64,000 nt of DNA from Microthrixaceae bacterium. Lineage in GTDB: Bacteria; Actinomycetota; Acidimicrobiia; Acidimicrobiales; Poriferisodalaceae. The translations under genes were made by a program, and so were the position numbers. Shown in pieces: positions 34,524-43,362 of the stretch (its first letter is position 1; every line of letters starts with the position of its first letter). The notes under the pieces are model-generated. The model searched no databases. It saw only the letters and a program-made list of their open reading frames with translations, and was not told the origin of the DNA. The stretch lies in the NCBI GenBank assembly GCA_011523825.1, contig WTFX01000009.1:600420-664419 (forward strand), given 5' to 3'.

Positions 34524-34564
34524 GGACTCACCTCTAGCATCGCCTACTAGACGACGGTGAGTCC
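34524..34564. promoter_or_regulatory. 41-bp dyad-symmetric element in the PhyH / Rieske divergent promoter
   Basis: The outer arms GGACTCACC (34524-34532) and GGTGAGTCC (34556-34564) are perfectly complementary over 9 bp. The inner arms TCTAG (34533-34537) and CTAGA (34547-34551) are complementary over 5 bp. Only a 4-bp CGAC insertion breaks the symmetry, around a 9-bp centre. It lies 67 bp from the PhyH start and 29 bp from the Rieske start. It is most likely a regulator-binding site controlling both genes, or an RNA hairpin. Confidence 0.55.
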
Positions 34565-34593
34565 TCGCATTGCACGACCGGGGGGAGGCTCGC

Positions 34594-35895
34594 ATGGTCA
34601 GTGCCGATGAGAACCGACTCTTGACCGAGAGCGGGCCGGGGACGCCGGGCGGTGACGTGCTTCGCCGGTACTGGCAGCCGGCGGCGCTCACGGAGGAACT
34701 CGACAGCGAACGGCCGGTCGTCCCGGTTCGCTTGCTGGGCGAGGATCTCGTGCTGTTTCGCGACGACCGAGGCCGGCTGGGCATGATCGGGCGACGGTGC
34801 CCCCACCGAGGCGTCGATCTGTCCTATGGCCGGGTGGAGGACGGCGGACTGCGCTGCCCATTCCATGGGTGGCTCTTCGATGTGACCGGTGCGTGCCTCG
34901 AGACTCCCGCAGAGCCGCCGACATCGACGTTCCACACGAGGGTGTGCCAGGTCCACTACCCGGTCACCGAGCGCAACGGCATCGTGTGGGCGTTCCTGGG
35001 CGAGGGTGATCCGCCCGAGCTTCCCGGCCTCGACTGCTTCGTGGCGCCGGGCTCGCAGGTGTTCGCGTTCAAGGGCATGTGGGGGTGCAACTGGCTGCAG
35101 GCGCACGAGGTCGGCATCGACCCGGCGCACGCGGCGTTCTTGCATCGCTTCCTCGGCGCGGAGGACGGCACCTATGGGCTGCAGTTCCGCGACACCATCG
35201 CCGACACCGACGTGACCGTCGCCGAGTTGATGCGGGAGGCCTCCGCACCGGACATCACGATCGAGCCCACCCCGTTCGGATTCCGGTTCCGGACGTTGCG
35301 CCGGTACCGGGACGAGTTCACCCACGTCCGCATCTCGAACTGCATCTTCCCCAACGCGATCACGATCGCGATGAGCCGGGAGATGAGCATCTTCCAGTGG
35401 CACGTGCCCATCGACGATCACCACTGCTACTGGTACTCGATGTTCGTCAGCTACGGCGAACCCGTCGACGCCGAGGTCATGCGAGCCCAGCGCATCAGCC
35501 AGGTCACCCTGCCGGACTACCGCCCGATCGCCGACCAGTCGAACAACTGGGGGTTCGATCCGGTCGAGCAGCGCGAGCGGACCTACACCGGCATGGGCGC
35601 CGACATCAATGTCCACGACCAGTGGGCGGTCGAGTCGCCCGGGCCGATCTTCGACCGCACGACCGAGCACCTCAGCCCGACCGACGCCGGCATCCGCACC
35701 CATCGCCGCATGTTCTTGGCCGCTCTCCGCCGGCCTGACGCGGACACGCTCATCGGTGCGGCCGACCCTGGGGCGCTCCGTGGCCCCGGCGCCATCGACG
35801 GCGTTACTACCGGCGACGACTTCGACGCCGCGTGGCGCGATCTCGAAACCAAGCGACGCGAGGCCTCAGGCTGGGCCCCCGCGCTGGCGGACTGA
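34594..35895 (+). CDS. Rieske non-haem iron oxygenase, phthalate-dioxygenase type
   Basis: 433 residues. The Rieske [2Fe-2S] centre uses C69-x-H71 (RRCPHRG) and C88-x2-H91 (RCPFHGW). The catalytic mononuclear iron site follows the pattern NWLQAHEVGIDPAHAAFLH. The start at MVSADENRLL is preceded by GGGGGAGG. It is the first gene of an operon with a glutamine-synthetase-like ligase (3 bp downstream) and two acyl-CoA dehydrogenases. No reductase or ferredoxin is encoded nearby. Hydroxylation of an aromatic or amine substrate is expected; the substrate is unknown. Confidence 0.9.
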   Translation: MVSADENRLLTESGPGTPGGDVLRRYWQPAALTEELDSERPVVPVRLLGEDLVLFRDDRGRLGMIGRRCPHRGVDLSYGRVEDGGLRCPFHGWLFDVTGACLETPAEPPTSTFHTRVCQVHYPVTERNGIVWAFLGEGDPPELPGLDCFVAPGSQVFAFKGMWGCNWLQAHEVGIDPAHAAFLHRFLGAEDGTYGLQFRDTIADTDVTVAELMREASAPDITIEPTPFGFRFRTLRRYRDEFTHVRISNCIFPNAITIAMSREMSIFQWHVPIDDHHCYWYSMFVSYGEPVDAEVMRAQRISQVTLPDYRPIADQSNNWGFDPVEQRERTYTGMGADINVHDQWAVESPGPIFDRTTEHLSPTDAGIRTHRRMFLAALRRPDADTLIGAADPGALRGPGAIDGVTTGDDFDAAWRDLETKRREASGWAPALAD

Positions 35896-35898
35896 CCG

Positions 35899-37305
35899 AT
35901 GCCCGACACCTCGAAGCCCGAAGACCGCTGGGATGGGGACTGGGCCGACGCCGTAGCGGCAGTCGAGGACCAAGTCCGCGACAAGGGGCTGCGAAGCGTT
36001 CGGGTCTCGTTCGCCGATCAGCACGGGCGGTTGCACGGCAAGGTGCTCGATGCGGCGCAGATCCCCGATGCGCTGCGTAACGGCGTCTCGTTCCCGGGTT
36101 CGTTGCTCACCAAGGACACCGGCCAGCACTACGCGTTCAAGATCTGGGAGCCTGATGGCGGCCCGACGCTTGCCTCGGTGATGGGGGCGCGCGACATGGT
36201 CATGGTCCCGGACCCCACCACGTTCCGCGTGCTGCCGTGGCTGGACGGGACCGGGTGGCTGCTCAGCGACCTGTACAGCGTCGAGGGCGCTCCGATCGAG
36301 CTGTTGACGCGTCGCATCTGTGCCCAAGCGCACCAGCGGCTGACGGATCGAGGGCTGCGGCTGCGGGCCGGACTCGAGATGGAGTTCCACCTCTACCGCG
36401 TCGACGAGTCCTCCGGGGACCACCAGCTCATCCATCGGGGCTGGGACCTGCTGTCTGAGAACTTCTCCGATCAGATCGAACCGCTGCTCGAGCCGATCCA
36501 ACGCAACCTCTCGGCGCTGGGACTGCCGCCGAGAACCATCGAGGTCGAGCACGGTCCCAGCCAGGTCGAGCTCACCTTCCTTCCCGCCGACGGCATCGAA
36601 CTGGCAGATCAAGCGGTCCTGATCCGTGCCGCCGTCAAGCAGATCGCGAGACGGCATGGCTTGCATGCGACGTTCATGGCCAGGCCAGCACTCGGCGATG
36701 CGTTCCCGAGCGGCTGGCACCTCCATCAGTCGCTCATCGGCATCGACGACGGCCGCAACCGGTTCGCGCCGACGGTCCCCGGTGAGACGCTCTCGGCGAC
36801 GGCGCGGCACTACCTCGCCGGGCTCATCGACCACGCTGCGGAGTCCTGCCTGCTCACCACGCCGACCGTCACCGGCCACAAGCGCTACCGGCCCCACAGC
36901 ATCGCCCCCGATCGGATCGTGTGGAGCCGCCAGCATCGCGGCGCCATGCTGCGAGTCATCGACGAGCCCCCGGGCCCCGCGACCAGGATCGAGAACCGTG
37001 CTGGCGATCCCGCCGCGAACCCCTACCTGTACCTCGCCTCCCAGATCCTCTCAGGGCTCGACGGCATCGACGCGAAGCTCAAGGCACCGCCCCCCAGCGA
37101 GACGCCGTACGAGGCCGACGCCGGGCCGCTGCTGCCGCGCTCCCTCGGCGAAGCCATCGACGCGTTCGACAGCAGCAGCTTCTACCGCAACGCGCTCGGC
37201 GACGAGATCGTCGACTACCTCGTCACCCTCAAGCGGTCCGAGTGGTCACGATTCGGTGCGGCCGTGACCGACTGGGAACAACGCGAGTACTACGACACCT
37301 TCTAG
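35899..37305 (+). CDS. Glutamine synthetase-family gamma-glutamyl ligase
   Basis: 468 residues with the GS catalytic fold. Metal/ATP-site motifs include the Glu pair in GLEMEFHLY, EVEHGPSQVELTF, the His of SGWHLHQSL and the Arg/Asn motif ENRAGDPAANPYLYLASQI. Sequence and operon differ from housekeeping GlnA; relatives attach glutamate to amines (polyamine, aniline or isopropylamine catabolism). It is nearly fused to the Rieske gene. A plausible role is gamma-glutamylation of an amine before oxidation, which is inference from family and neighbours. Confidence 0.87.
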   Translation: MPDTSKPEDRWDGDWADAVAAVEDQVRDKGLRSVRVSFADQHGRLHGKVLDAAQIPDALRNGVSFPGSLLTKDTGQHYAFKIWEPDGGPTLASVMGARDMVMVPDPTTFRVLPWLDGTGWLLSDLYSVEGAPIELLTRRICAQAHQRLTDRGLRLRAGLEMEFHLYRVDESSGDHQLIHRGWDLLSENFSDQIEPLLEPIQRNLSALGLPPRTIEVEHGPSQVELTFLPADGIELADQAVLIRAAVKQIARRHGLHATFMARPALGDAFPSGWHLHQSLIGIDDGRNRFAPTVPGETLSATARHYLAGLIDHAAESCLLTTPTVTGHKRYRPHSIAPDRIVWSRQHRGAMLRVIDEPPGPATRIENRAGDPAANPYLYLASQILSGLDGIDAKLKAPPPSETPYEADAGPLLPRSLGEAIDAFDSSSFYRNALGDEIVDYLVTLKRSEWSRFGAAVTDWEQREYYDTF

Positions 37306-37336
37306 CCGCAGCGAGACTGCACGGAGGAGGCAGCGG

Positions 37337-38512
37337 ATGGAGTTCGAGTTCCCGGCCGAGGCGGAGCAGTTTCGGGAAGAGCTGCGCGCGTTCATGGACG
37401 CAGAGCTGCCTGACTGGTGGAAGGGTCTGTTTCACGACGACGACCGCATCTATCCGTTCACCCGCGAGTTCTGCATGAAGCTGGCGGAGCGGGATTGGCT
37501 GACGATGTCGTGGCCGGTCTCCCACGGTGGCGTCGACGCCGACGTGTGGAGCCAGATGGTGGTGCGCGAGGAGATGTGGGCGGCCGGTGAGCCCCGCGGC
37601 CCGCAGTACATGAGCCTCAACTACATCGGCCCGATGCTCATGGACTTCGGGACCGCCGACCAGCAGGAGCGGTTCCTGAAGCCGATGGCTGCGGGTGAGG
37701 TCATGTGGTGTCAGGGGTTCTCCGAGCCCGAGGCCGGCTCCGATCTGGCTGCGCTGTCCACGAGGGCGACCGATGCCGACGGGTGCTTCCTGGTGAACGG
37801 CCAGAAGATCTGGACCAGCTACGCGACTGCTGCGGACTGGTGCCTGTTGCTGTGCCGAACTGATCCGGGTGAGCGGAAGCATCAGGGCTTGTCGATGCTC
37901 CTGGTCGACATGAACACTCCGGGGATCACGGTCCGGCCGATCGACTCGATGGGCGGCCCCCAGGAGTTCAACGAGGTCTTCTTCGACGACGTCGAGGTGC
38001 CCTATGACTGCTTGTTGGGTCCGCGTGGCGACGGCTGGCGAGTCGCGATGTCGACGCTGGCCCATGAGCGGGTCGGCGCTGCGCTCCACGCCCGAGTGAA
38101 GGTGCTGCTCGACGCCCTGATCGAGTACGCGACAACCACGAAGGACGAGAGCGGCCGGCCGCTGGCAATGCGCCCGTCGGTGCGTTCCGGATTGGTACGG
38201 CTGCAGGCCCGATACCGAGCGGCACGGCTGTTGTGCTACCGCGTCGTGTCGGCCATGGCGGCGGGCGACGCCAACGACGTCGACCCCGCCGTGAGCAAGG
38301 TCTTCTCGTCCGAGCTCAACATCCTGATCGGCAACATCGGTCTCGACATCGTGGGCGCCAGGGGACAGCTCAAGACCGGTGACCGCCTCGCCCCGCTGGA
38401 CGGGCTCATGAACGATCACTGGGTCCACAGCATCCCGCAGCCGATCGCCATGGGCACGAACGAGATCCAGCGGAACATCATCAGCCAGCGCGGCCTCGGC
38501 CTCCCCCGATAG
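37337..38512 (+). CDS. Acyl-CoA dehydrogenase (FadE-like), subunit 1
   Basis: 391 residues. FAD/substrate-site block WCQGFSEPEAGSDLAALSTRA, VNGQKIWTSYA, TLAHERVGAA and the C-terminal PIAMGTNEIQRNIISQRGLGLPR are typical of actinobacterial FadE proteins. The Y-E-G-T motif bearing the catalytic Glu of mammalian-type enzymes reads A-M-G-T here, as in members of heteromeric pairs. GGAGGAGG precedes the ATG. A second acyl-CoA dehydrogenase follows 11 bp later, suggesting an alpha2-beta2 complex like FadE26/FadE27. Confidence 0.9.
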   Translation: MEFEFPAEAEQFREELRAFMDAELPDWWKGLFHDDDRIYPFTREFCMKLAERDWLTMSWPVSHGGVDADVWSQMVVREEMWAAGEPRGPQYMSLNYIGPMLMDFGTADQQERFLKPMAAGEVMWCQGFSEPEAGSDLAALSTRATDADGCFLVNGQKIWTSYATAADWCLLLCRTDPGERKHQGLSMLLVDMNTPGITVRPIDSMGGPQEFNEVFFDDVEVPYDCLLGPRGDGWRVAMSTLAHERVGAALHARVKVLLDALIEYATTTKDESGRPLAMRPSVRSGLVRLQARYRAARLLCYRVVSAMAAGDANDVDPAVSKVFSSELNILIGNIGLDIVGARGQLKTGDRLAPLDGLMNDHWVHSIPQPIAMGTNEIQRNIISQRGLGLPR

Positions 38513-38523
38513 GAGCGACCGCC

Positions 38524-39642
38524 ATGGACCTCATGCTCAACGACACCCAAGAGATGATCCGGGACGGCGTCCGACGCTTTCTGGCCGACTCGCTCGATGC
38601 CGACACGGTGCGGGAGGTCGAGGCAAGTGCCGACGGCGTCAACGCCGAGATCTGGGCTCAGATGGCCGAGCTCGGCTGGACCGGGCTTGCGCTCCCCACC
38701 GACATCGGGGGAGGCGGTGCCGGACTCGCCGATCTCTGCGTGCTGGCCGAGGAGCTCGGACGGGCTGCCGCATCGACGCCCCTCATCGCCACGGCTGGTT
38801 TCGCGGCAACCTTCCTCACCGCCGTCGAGCCGACCGCGGTGACTCGCGACCTGTTGAGCACGCTCGCGACCAGCGGCGCAGTGATCACGCCCGCGCTCCT
38901 CGACGCGGCTGGGCGCGACGAACGATCCGCTTCGTCGAGCGTCCTGCGCGAGACGGACGCCGGTGCCACGATCTCGGGCGCGAAGGCGATGGTCCCGTAC
39001 GCGTCAGCAGCGCAGGTGCTGCTCGTGTCGCTGACGACAACAGACGGCGAATCAGCGGTCGTCGCCGTCGACCGAGATGCCGCAGGCGTCAGGTGGACTC
39101 GCCATGGCGCCACGGGCGGGGATCCGCTGTTCCACGTCGAGTTCGACAACGTGGGTGTGCCCGCTGACAGCATCCTGGCTCGCGGCGCCGCCGCGGAGCG
39201 GGCCATCGACGTCGCGTTGGACGCGGCAACCATCCTCGCCACCGCTGAGGCGGTCGGCTGCTGCGAAGGGATGATCCGGCTCGCGTCGGAGCACGCATCG
39301 AGCCGTCAGCAGTTCGGCCGGGTGATCGGCAGCTACCAGGCGGTATCGCACCGGCTGGCCGACATGCGCATCAACACCGACGCCTGCCGGCTCCTCGTCG
39401 CAGAAGCCGCCTGGATGCTCGACCAGGGGCACGACGCGCCCCTCGAGGTCGCCGGGACCAAGGTCTTCGCGAACGAGGTGATCGTCGACATGATCCATGC
39501 CGCCCACACCGTTCACGGGGCGATCGGCTACACGACCGAGTACGACCTGCAGCTCTACACCAGGCGCGCCAAGGCGTTCTGCCTCAGCCACGGCGACACC
39601 GACGCCCAGACCGAACGGGCCGCCGTCGCGCTCGGCCTCTAG
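38524..39642 (+). CDS. Acyl-CoA dehydrogenase (FadE-like), subunit 2
   Basis: 372 residues. MLNDTQEMIRDGVRRFL, LGWTGLALPTDIGGGGAGLAD, EHASSRQQFGRVIGSYQAVSHRLADM and the terminal HGAIGYTTEYDLQLYTRRAKAF mark an acyl-CoA dehydrogenase of the shorter heteromeric type. It probably pairs with the gene just upstream to oxidise an acyl-CoA whose structure is not known. Last gene of the forward operon; it converges with the molybdenum-hydroxylase operon, with 11 bp between stops. Confidence 0.9.
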   Translation: MDLMLNDTQEMIRDGVRRFLADSLDADTVREVEASADGVNAEIWAQMAELGWTGLALPTDIGGGGAGLADLCVLAEELGRAAASTPLIATAGFAATFLTAVEPTAVTRDLLSTLATSGAVITPALLDAAGRDERSASSSVLRETDAGATISGAKAMVPYASAAQVLLVSLTTTDGESAVVAVDRDAAGVRWTRHGATGGDPLFHVEFDNVGVPADSILARGAAAERAIDVALDAATILATAEAVGCCEGMIRLASEHASSRQQFGRVIGSYQAVSHRLADMRINTDACRLLVAEAAWMLDQGHDAPLEVAGTKVFANEVIVDMIHAAHTVHGAIGYTTEYDLQLYTRRAKAFCLSHGDTDAQTERAAVALGL

Positions 39643-39653
39643 CCGAGGCGGCG

Positions 39654-42017
39654 TCAGCCGCCGGCTTCTCGGATGAGGCGTGACAGCAGTGTCGGTCGCA
39701 GCGGCTTGGTGTTGACGTTGACATCAAGGTCGGCCAGGGCGTCGGCGACTGCGTTGACGATCGAGGGCACTGCCCCGATCAGACCGCCCTCTCCCACGCC
39801 TTTGAACCCGCCGATGGTGTCGATCGACGGCGACTCGATGTGGGCGATCTGGAAGTTGGGAACGTCCACTGAGCTGGGCAGCAGGTAGTCCATCAGCGTC
39901 GCCGTGCGGACCTGGCCGTCGGAGTCGTACACGAACTCCTCCATGAGCGCCTCGCCGATGCCCTGGGCCACGCCGCCCATCACTTGGCCGTCGACGATCA
40001 TCGGGTTGATGACTCGGCCGCAGTCGTGCACCACGACGTAGCCCTCGATGTCGACCGTCCCGTCTGCGGCATCGACCGCCACCTGTGCGATGTGGGTGGC
40101 GTTCGCCATGGTGACCAGCGGCGGGTCGTAGAAGTCGGTCTCCTCGATGCCGAAGCTCTCGCCTTCGGGCAGGTCGACGGTGTTCATCGCGTACGCCGTC
40201 TCGGCGACCTCCGCGAATGAGAGCGCTCGGCTCGGCACGCCGGCGACGTGCATCTGGCCGTCGGACACCACGATGTCCTCTGGCGTGGACTCGAGCATGT
40301 ATGCGGCGATTCGCGCCAGCTTGAGCCGGGCCTTCTCCGATGCCCGTATCAGCGCCCCGCCGCCGGTGACTGCGCTGCGGCTGGCGAAGGTGTTGGTGCC
40401 GTAGGGTCCCGCCGCGGTGTCGCCCTCGACAACCGTCACGTCGGACAGGGGCGCCCCGAGTTCGTCGGCGACCACCTGGGCGAAGGTCGTGAAATGGCCT
40501 TGCCCAGAATGCGCATGGCTCACGAAGGCCGTCACCTTGCCGGTGGGCTCCACCTTCACCGTCCCGCTGTCGAAGCCGGGCAGACGGCTCAATCCGCGGG
40601 CACGCCAGCCGGGAGCGCCCGTCCCGCTCACCTCGGTGAAGCTGCAGATGCCGATGCCCCGGTACTTGCCGTCCACGAGCCGGCCGTTCGCCTGGCGAGC
40701 GCGGAACTCGTCATATCCCGCCATCTCCATCGCCAGCTCGAGCGATTCGACGAAGCTGCCCGTGTCATAGCGAACGCCGACGACGTTGTTCCACGGAAGC
40801 TCCGCCGTGGGCACCATGTTTTTCAGCCGAACCTCAGCAGGATCGAGCTCAAGCCGGCGGGCGATCCGGTCCATGATGCCTTCGATCGCCATGAAGCAGA
40901 CTGGCTGGGCCACGCCGCGGTAGGCCAGCACGGGCGCGGTGTGCGTGGCGACCGCCGTGGCCGTGTACTCATACTCGGTGATCCGGTACGGCCCGACGAT
41001 CATGCGGGCGCCGCCGGTGGTCTCCAGCGTGCAGCCGAACGGCACCGCTGAGTAGGCGCCGCCGTTGGTCCGGATCTCGGCCCTCAGCGCCTTGACAATG
41101 CCGTCATCATCTACAGCGGCCTCGACTCGATAGTGGTTGTCGCGGGCGTGCACATCGGTGAGCAGGGCCCCGTAGCGGTCCTGGATCCACTTGACGGGCC
41201 GGCGCAGACGCAGCGCGAGCGCAGCGCAGACGAACTCCTCGGGGTAGAGGGCGGCCTTGATGCCGAACCCGCCGCCGACGTCGGGAACCACGACTCGCAG
41301 GGTTGACTCCGCAATGTCGCAGAACTCGGCCAGCGCCGTCCGCAGCAAGTGGTGGATCTGGGTCGAGGAGTAGAAGACCAGGTTGGCTGGCTGCTCGGGA
41401 ACGGCGAGACACCCTCGGGGCTCGATCGGCACCGCGGTCACACGGTTGGAGTGGAAGTCCTCGGAGATGACGTGGGCCGCTGCTTCGAAACCGGCAGCCA
41501 CGTTCTCGGTCGCGAATCGACCCTCGAAATAGACGTTGCCCGGCACCGTCGGGTTGACCTGCGTGGCGTCGGGACCGGTGGCTTCGTGAATATCGACCAC
41601 CGCAGGAAGCGGCTCGTAGTCCACCTGGACCAGTTCCATGCCGTCCTCGGCGAGGTACTGGCTCTCGGCCACGACCACGGCCACCGCCTCGCCGGCAAAC
41701 CGCACTTCGTCGATTGCCAGCACGTCGCGGGTGTTGGGGCTGTAGCCGGGCAGCTCGATCTGGGCGGCGATCGGCTTCACCATGGCGGCGAGATCGGCGC
41801 CGGTGAACACGTCGACGACGCCGTCGAGCGCGAGGGCCTCGCTGGCGTCGATCGAGGTGATCCGGGCGTGGGCGTAGGGGCTGAGCACGAAGGCGAGGTG
41901 CAGCGTGTTGAGCGGCGTGGGCAGATCGTCGACGAAGCGGCCCTGGCCCCGCAGGAGGTAGTCGTCCTCTCGACGCAGGACGCTCTGGCCGACGGCGCCT
42001 TGGGTGTCGCCGCTCAT
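39654..42017 (-). CDS. Xanthine-dehydrogenase-family molybdopterin hydroxylase, large subunit (CoxL-like)
   Basis: 787 residues. It has the aldehyde oxidase/xanthine dehydrogenase a/b hammerhead and Mo-binding domains; GGGFGIK, AYRGVAQP (366-372) and the catalytic Glu E743 in GVGEGG are visible. The loop is neither AYxCSFR (form I CO dehydrogenase) nor AYRGAGR (form II), since Gln371 replaces the Arg, so CO oxidation is unlikely. It overlaps the small-subunit stop by 4 bp. With the medium and small subunits it would hydroxylate a heteroaromatic or aldehyde substrate. Confidence 0.9.
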   Translation of the reverse strand: MSGDTQGAVGQSVLRREDDYLLRGQGRFVDDLPTPLNTLHLAFVLSPYAHARITSIDASEALALDGVVDVFTGADLAAMVKPIAAQIELPGYSPNTRDVLAIDEVRFAGEAVAVVVAESQYLAEDGMELVQVDYEPLPAVVDIHEATGPDATQVNPTVPGNVYFEGRFATENVAAGFEAAAHVISEDFHSNRVTAVPIEPRGCLAVPEQPANLVFYSSTQIHHLLRTALAEFCDIAESTLRVVVPDVGGGFGIKAALYPEEFVCAALALRLRRPVKWIQDRYGALLTDVHARDNHYRVEAAVDDDGIVKALRAEIRTNGGAYSAVPFGCTLETTGGARMIVGPYRITEYEYTATAVATHTAPVLAYRGVAQPVCFMAIEGIMDRIARRLELDPAEVRLKNMVPTAELPWNNVVGVRYDTGSFVESLELAMEMAGYDEFRARQANGRLVDGKYRGIGICSFTEVSGTGAPGWRARGLSRLPGFDSGTVKVEPTGKVTAFVSHAHSGQGHFTTFAQVVADELGAPLSDVTVVEGDTAAGPYGTNTFASRSAVTGGGALIRASEKARLKLARIAAYMLESTPEDIVVSDGQMHVAGVPSRALSFAEVAETAYAMNTVDLPEGESFGIEETDFYDPPLVTMANATHIAQVAVDAADGTVDIEGYVVVHDCGRVINPMIVDGQVMGGVAQGIGEALMEEFVYDSDGQVRTATLMDYLLPSSVDVPNFQIAHIESPSIDTIGGFKGVGEGGLIGAVPSIVNAVADALADLDVNVNTKPLRPTLLSRLIREAGG

Positions 42018-42502
42018 GACTGGTGCCCCCGTCGCAGCTCCACCGCGGCCTCGGCTACCGCATCCACGATGTTCGCGTAGCCGGTGCAGCGACAGACGTT
42101 GTTCATGAGCGTCTCGCGGATGGTGGCCTCGTCGGGGTCGGGCGTGCTCTCGAGCAGCTCGAGCGTGGTGAGGAGGAATCCCGGCGTGCAGAAGCCGCAC
42201 TGCAGGGCATGCTTTTGGTGGAACATCTCCTGGATCGGATGAAGCTGATCAACCTCGGCGAGATCTTCCACGGTGCGGATTTCCGATCCGTCGACCGCCA
42301 CCGCGAAGTGCAGGCAGCTGCGGGCCGTGCGGCCGTCGAGCAGCACGGTGCACGCACCGCACACTCCCTGCTCGCAGCCGATATGGGTGCCCGTCAGGCC
42401 GAGGTCGTGCCGCAGGTAGTCGACCAGCAACCGCCGTGGCTCCACCCGGGAGTGGTGGCGTCGCCCGTTGACGGTGACCGTCACTTCGCAATCTTCGGTC
42501 AT
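42014..42502 (-). CDS. [2Fe-2S] small subunit of molybdenum hydroxylase (CoxS-like)
   Basis: 162 residues carrying two iron-sulfur clusters. The plant-ferredoxin cluster uses GCEQGVCGACTVLLDG plus the Cys of ARSC; the helical cluster uses CGFCTPG and CRCTGY. VNGR at the start and LVDYLRHDLGLTGTHIGC are classic. It passes electrons from the Mo subunit to the FAD subunit. 4-bp overlaps link it to both neighbours, so all three subunits are translationally coupled. Confidence 0.95.
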   Translation of the reverse strand: MTEDCEVTVTVNGRRHHSRVEPRRLLVDYLRHDLGLTGTHIGCEQGVCGACTVLLDGRTARSCLHFAVAVDGSEIRTVEDLAEVDQLHPIQEMFHQKHALQCGFCTPGFLLTTLELLESTPDPDEATIRETLMNNVCRCTGYANIVDAVAEAAVELRRGHQS

Positions 42503-43356
42503 TCGCTCGCCCCTTCCGCCAGGCAGCGCTCAACCAGCACGCCGACGAGGTGTCGCCGGTACTCGGCGTCGGCGTGCATGTCACCGGTCGGATTGACTGC
42601 ATTGCGGGCAGCCGCGACTGAGGCTGCGATTGCCTCGGGGCTCAGGTCGGTGCCGACCAGCGCCTCCTCGGCGTCAATCAGACGCTGGGCCACCGACCCC
42701 ACGCCGAACGCCGCGATGCGTGCCATGGTGCAGGTGCCGTCCGCGCTGGCCCACCGCAGTGCGACCCCGCCCACCGGAAACACGTTGCCCCCATTCGAGA
42801 CCTCCCGAAGGGCGCTTCGCTCGCTCGGGTCCTGGCGTTTGAATGCAACCGCCGAGACGATCTCGCCCGGCTCGATGCAGGTGGTCATCTCAGCGACGAA
42901 GAAGTCGTGGGCCGGCACCCGGCGTTCGCCGGCGGAACTCGTGAGCACCAGCTCGGCGTCCAACGCGAGTGCAACGGCCGGGAGCTCGGCGAGCGGGTCG
43001 CAATGGGCCAGGCTGCCGCAGACGGTGCCGCGGTTGCGTGTGGCGGGCAGCCCGACATACCGCAGAGCGGTGGCCAGCAGCGGGCACTCGGCCCCGACCA
43101 GCGGGCTGGTCTCGGCGTCGATCTGGCGCACGAGCGCGCCGACGACGAGGCGGTCGCCAGAGAGCCGGGTGTAGTCGAGCTCGTCGCAGCGGTTGATGGA
43201 CACGAGCACCTCGGGCCGGGCCAGCCGGAGGTTCATGAGCGGAACCAGGCTCTGGCCGCCGGCCAGAATCCGGGCGTCATCGCCGTGGGCAGCCAGGGTT
43301 TGGATCACCTCGTCGAGCGACTCGGGGGCGACGAACGAGAACGGGGCGGGTTTCAT
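42499..43356 (-). CDS. FAD-binding medium subunit of molybdenum hydroxylase (CoxM-like)
   Basis: 285 residues. The FAD pyrophosphate loops AGGQSLVPLMNLRLARP and ATRNRGTVCGSLAHCDPLAE are clear. The N-terminal PAPFSFVAPESLDEVIQTLA and the C-terminal CO-dehydrogenase-flavoprotein domain complete the family layout. It lies between the NicX-like gene (6 bp upstream) and the small subunit. Confidence 0.94.
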   Translation of the reverse strand: MKPAPFSFVAPESLDEVIQTLAAHGDDARILAGGQSLVPLMNLRLARPEVLVSINRCDELDYTRLSGDRLVVGALVRQIDAETSPLVGAECPLLATALRYVGLPATRNRGTVCGSLAHCDPLAELPAVALALDAELVLTSSAGERRVPAHDFFVAEMTTCIEPGEIVSAVAFKRQDPSERSALREVSNGGNVFPVGGVALRWASADGTCTMARIAAFGVGSVAQRLIDAEEALVGTDLSPEAIAASVAAARNAVNPTGDMHADAEYRRHLVGVLVERCLAEGASE

Positions 43357-43362
43357 GGCGAC

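Noticed and set aside
39654..43356. Annotation as aerobic carbon-monoxide dehydrogenase
   Set aside because: The large subunit lacks both known CO-dehydrogenase active-site loops.
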